Origin: CAYTMY01 sp964618075
GTDB lineage: Bacteria > Bacillota > Clostridia > Eubacteriales > Anaerofustaceae
Assembly: GCA_964618075.1 (NCBI GenBank)
Contig: CAZTZO010000013.1
Span: 1-43,349, forward strand
Direction: 5' to 3'
Length of the DNA stretch: 43,349 nucleotides
The stretch's first letter is position 1. Each line of letters starts with the position of its first letter. The position numbers were made by a program, and so were the translations under genes. Shown one piece after another: positions 42,227 to 43,349 of the stretch. The notes under the pieces were generated by a model. That model saw nothing but the letters and a program-made list of their open reading frames with translations. It was not told where the DNA came from and made no database searches.

Positions 42227-42841
42227 TTATTCTTTCACAAATACAGATTTGGGCATTTGGCAAACGGGGCACTTCCAGTCGTCGGGAAGCTCATCAAAGG
42301 GTACCACACCGTCGTATACATAGTGACATACGGAGCATACCATATTAGAAGGAGCTTGTGCGTTTTGCTTCTGTTTCTTTTTTTGTCTGTAATCGGTGTA
42401 GGTAAGAGGCGCAGATGGATCGTTAAAGGTAAGCGCATTTGTTACGTCGAGTAAAAACATAAGATGTGTGCCGAGATCAATTGTTTCTCTTATATTGCAT
42501 AAAAAGGCACAGAGTATTCCCTCAGTCATATAAGGGTTGCCATTATCGTCGGTGTTGTAATGGATTGCGGCAAATTTATCCGTATCTCTGCCTGAGTTCA
42601 TACCGAAATGGTTGATTATATCTATCGGCGCCTCTGAAGAAATAACAGATATTGTCATGCTTTTCTTTTTGTCTATAAGCTGCGTTGTGAGATTGGTTTT
42701 TAACATCGTCGCACTCATTGTAGCGGGCTCGCTCGTTGTCTGCACTGCCGTGTTGATAATACAACCGTTCATTTTCCCCTCATATTCAACCGATGCGATA
42801 TACAGCCCGTAGGTAAGCTTAAAAAATGCACTTTTATCCAT
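42227..42841 (-). CDS. Flavin reductase-rubredoxin fusion (high-molecular-weight rubredoxin type)
   Basis: From ATG 42841, behind GGGAGA, the 204-aa product has a flavin-reductase-like FMN-binding domain (about 1-150: FKLTYGLYIASV, NGCIINTAVQTTSEP, KKKSMTISVIS). After a Gln/Lys-rich linker comes a rubredoxin domain (about 162-204: CSVCHYVYDGVVPFDELPDD, then WKCPVCQMPKS) with all four Cys ligands. In acetogens and clostridia such proteins reduce flavodiiron O2 or NO reductases. Here the next gene codes an MBL-fold protein, so an electron link is plausible. ATG 42841 is used; the longer frame starts in the promoter. Confidence 0.92.
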   Translation of the reverse strand: MDKSAFFKLTYGLYIASVEYEGKMNGCIINTAVQTTSEPATMSATMLKTNLTTQLIDKKKSMTISVISSEAPIDIINHFGMNSGRDTDKFAAIHYNTDDNGNPYMTEGILCAFLCNIRETIDLGTHLMFLLDVTNALTFNDPSAPLTYTDYRQKKKQKQNAQAPSNMVCSVCHYVYDGVVPFDELPDDWKCPVCQMPKSVFVKE

Positions 42842-42875
42842 GATATTCTCCCTTTCATTTGTTTGTAATATAATA

Positions 42876-42884
42876 ATTATATCA
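42876..42884 (-). promoter_or_regulatory. Extended -10 promoter of the rubredoxin/MBL operon
   Basis: Minus strand TGATATAAT with no clear -35, about 35 bases before the ATG at 42841. Confidence 0.5.
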
Positions 42885-43012
42885 TAAATAAAATAAACTT
42901 TCACCGCTATGTTTAATATACATCGTGAGGTTAACAGGTGTATACTTTTTTTAAAGCGGTATGTAAATTATGGTTGTTTAGTTTTTAAGCATTATAAAGA
43001 CTCAAAACTGCG

Positions 43013-43044
43013 TTATTTTATTTTACTAACATAAAATAAAATAA
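43013..43044. repeat. AT-only perfect inverted repeat
   Basis: TTATTTTATTTTA (43013-43025) and TAAAATAAAATAA (43032-43044) are perfect reverse complements with a six-base loop. It sits exactly where AT-rich sequence gives way to the GC-richer right end. Confidence 0.8.
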
Positions 43045-43120
43045 AAGGACGGCGTTTGGAGCGTTCACACAGGGATTTAACAAAAAAACTTGAGTGACAG
43101 CTTCAAGCGGGGCAAACGGA

Positions 43121-43165
43121 AAGCGACCATGTAAGGACATTACGCTCCTGCATGGTCGCTTTTTT
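43121..43165. terminator. Strong terminator in the right-end segment
   Basis: AAGCGACCATG (43121-43131) and CATGGTCGCTT (43151-43161) form a perfect 11-bp stem with T tails on both strands. It lies 66 bases beyond the stop of the partial minus-strand gene. Confidence 0.85.
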
Positions 43166-43230
43166 GCGTTTTGAGAGAATCCCTTAGTTACCCAAACAGA
43201 TGGCTCTATGCCACCGACGCGGCGTTTGTC

Positions 43231-43349
43231 TTAATCCTTGACTGCGCGGAACTCAGAAACCTCCGCTGTGGTCATGTCATAATACACTACGCGGTTTTCG
43301 GCATCAAACTCACCTACCACCTTATAACGCTTTTTCGGCTTATAATCCG
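43231..43349 (-). CDS. C-terminus of an unidentified gene cut by the window edge
   Basis: The minus-strand frame is open from the edge and ends at TAA 43231-43233. The visible part is DYKPKKRYKVVGEFDAENRV plus VYYDMTTAEVSEFRAVKD, 38 residues, and too little to name. Its codon use is GC-rich compared with the genes to the left, and a strong terminator follows. A mobile-element gene is possible but not shown. Confidence 0.55.
   Translation of the reverse strand, partial: DYKPKKRYKVVGEFDAENRVVYYDMTTAEVSEFRAVKD

Noticed and set aside
1..43349. CRISPR array
   Set aside because: No regularly spaced direct repeats with unique spacers were seen.

Overview
The window looks like chromosomal DNA of a strictly anaerobic Clostridia-type Firmicute. 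Supporting signs are strong AGGAGG ribosome binding sites, consensus TTGACA-N17-TATAAT promoters, AT-rich spacers, a B12-dependent class II ribonucleotide reductase, a ferredoxin-linked 2-oxoacid oxidoreductase, a rubredoxin-flavin reductase, a glmS ribozyme and an FMN riboswitch ahead of ribU. No sporulation or rRNA gene is present, so I cannot place it below class or order. Functions are assigned by recognising motifs in translated sequence; no database search was run.

Layout. (1) 1-4231 is a visibly GC-richer left arm: the end of an AAA/DUF4143 ATPase gene, a decayed Bro/DinD-type fragment, a Fic AMPylator-type gene with a four-half-site operator over its promoter, and an ECF sigma/anti-sigma pair whose sigma gene is frameshifted, followed by a truncated DUF4367 gene. 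(2) 4232-6519 is a prophage scrap cut at both ends: the tail tape-measure C-terminus, a small tail gene, and a tail gene fused in frame to the C-terminal third of an MttB-family methyltransferase. (3) 6789-13908 is a catabolic block: vorDABC-type oxidoreductase, a YheO/DauR-type regulator, butyrate kinase, PduL and a FAD oxidoreductase. Together these could take a 2-oxoacid to acyl-CoA, acyl-phosphate and acid with ATP. (4) 14008-16526 holds small and envelope genes: a Cys-rich 57-aa protein, a membrane-anchored protein, a chagasin-type lipoprotein, a Bax-inhibitor-1 protein and a 45-aa zinc ribbon. (5) 16582-20025 is a divergent corrinoid unit: a UroD-like methyltransferase and a 45-aa microprotein facing a corrinoid protein with two tandem GntR regulators. 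(6) 20043-31836 is mostly housekeeping: hydrolase, tRNA-Glu beside gltX, YhhN, GIY-YIG, M29 peptidase, lipoprotein, DUF4015, DagK, DprA, TopA. (7) 31883-36403 has the FMN riboswitch-ribU unit, two uncharacterised genes (one with no normal start codon) and glmS behind its ribozyme. (8) 36580-42841 has nrdJ-traB and a flavin reductase-rubredoxin/ACT-ACT-metallo-beta-lactamase-fold operon. (9) From about 43045 the sequence turns GC-rich again, with a strong terminator and the end of an unidentified gene cut by the window edge.

The regions most worth a second look are the two rearrangement junctions around the prophage scrap (especially the in-frame phage-MttB fusion), the regularly spaced operator at the fic promoter, the corrinoid divergon with its microprotein, the vor/buk/pduL unit with repeated TTGCATATGA sites, the rubredoxin/MBL-fold operon with a carboxylate-rich metal motif, and a conserved-looking gene that appears to start at ACG.
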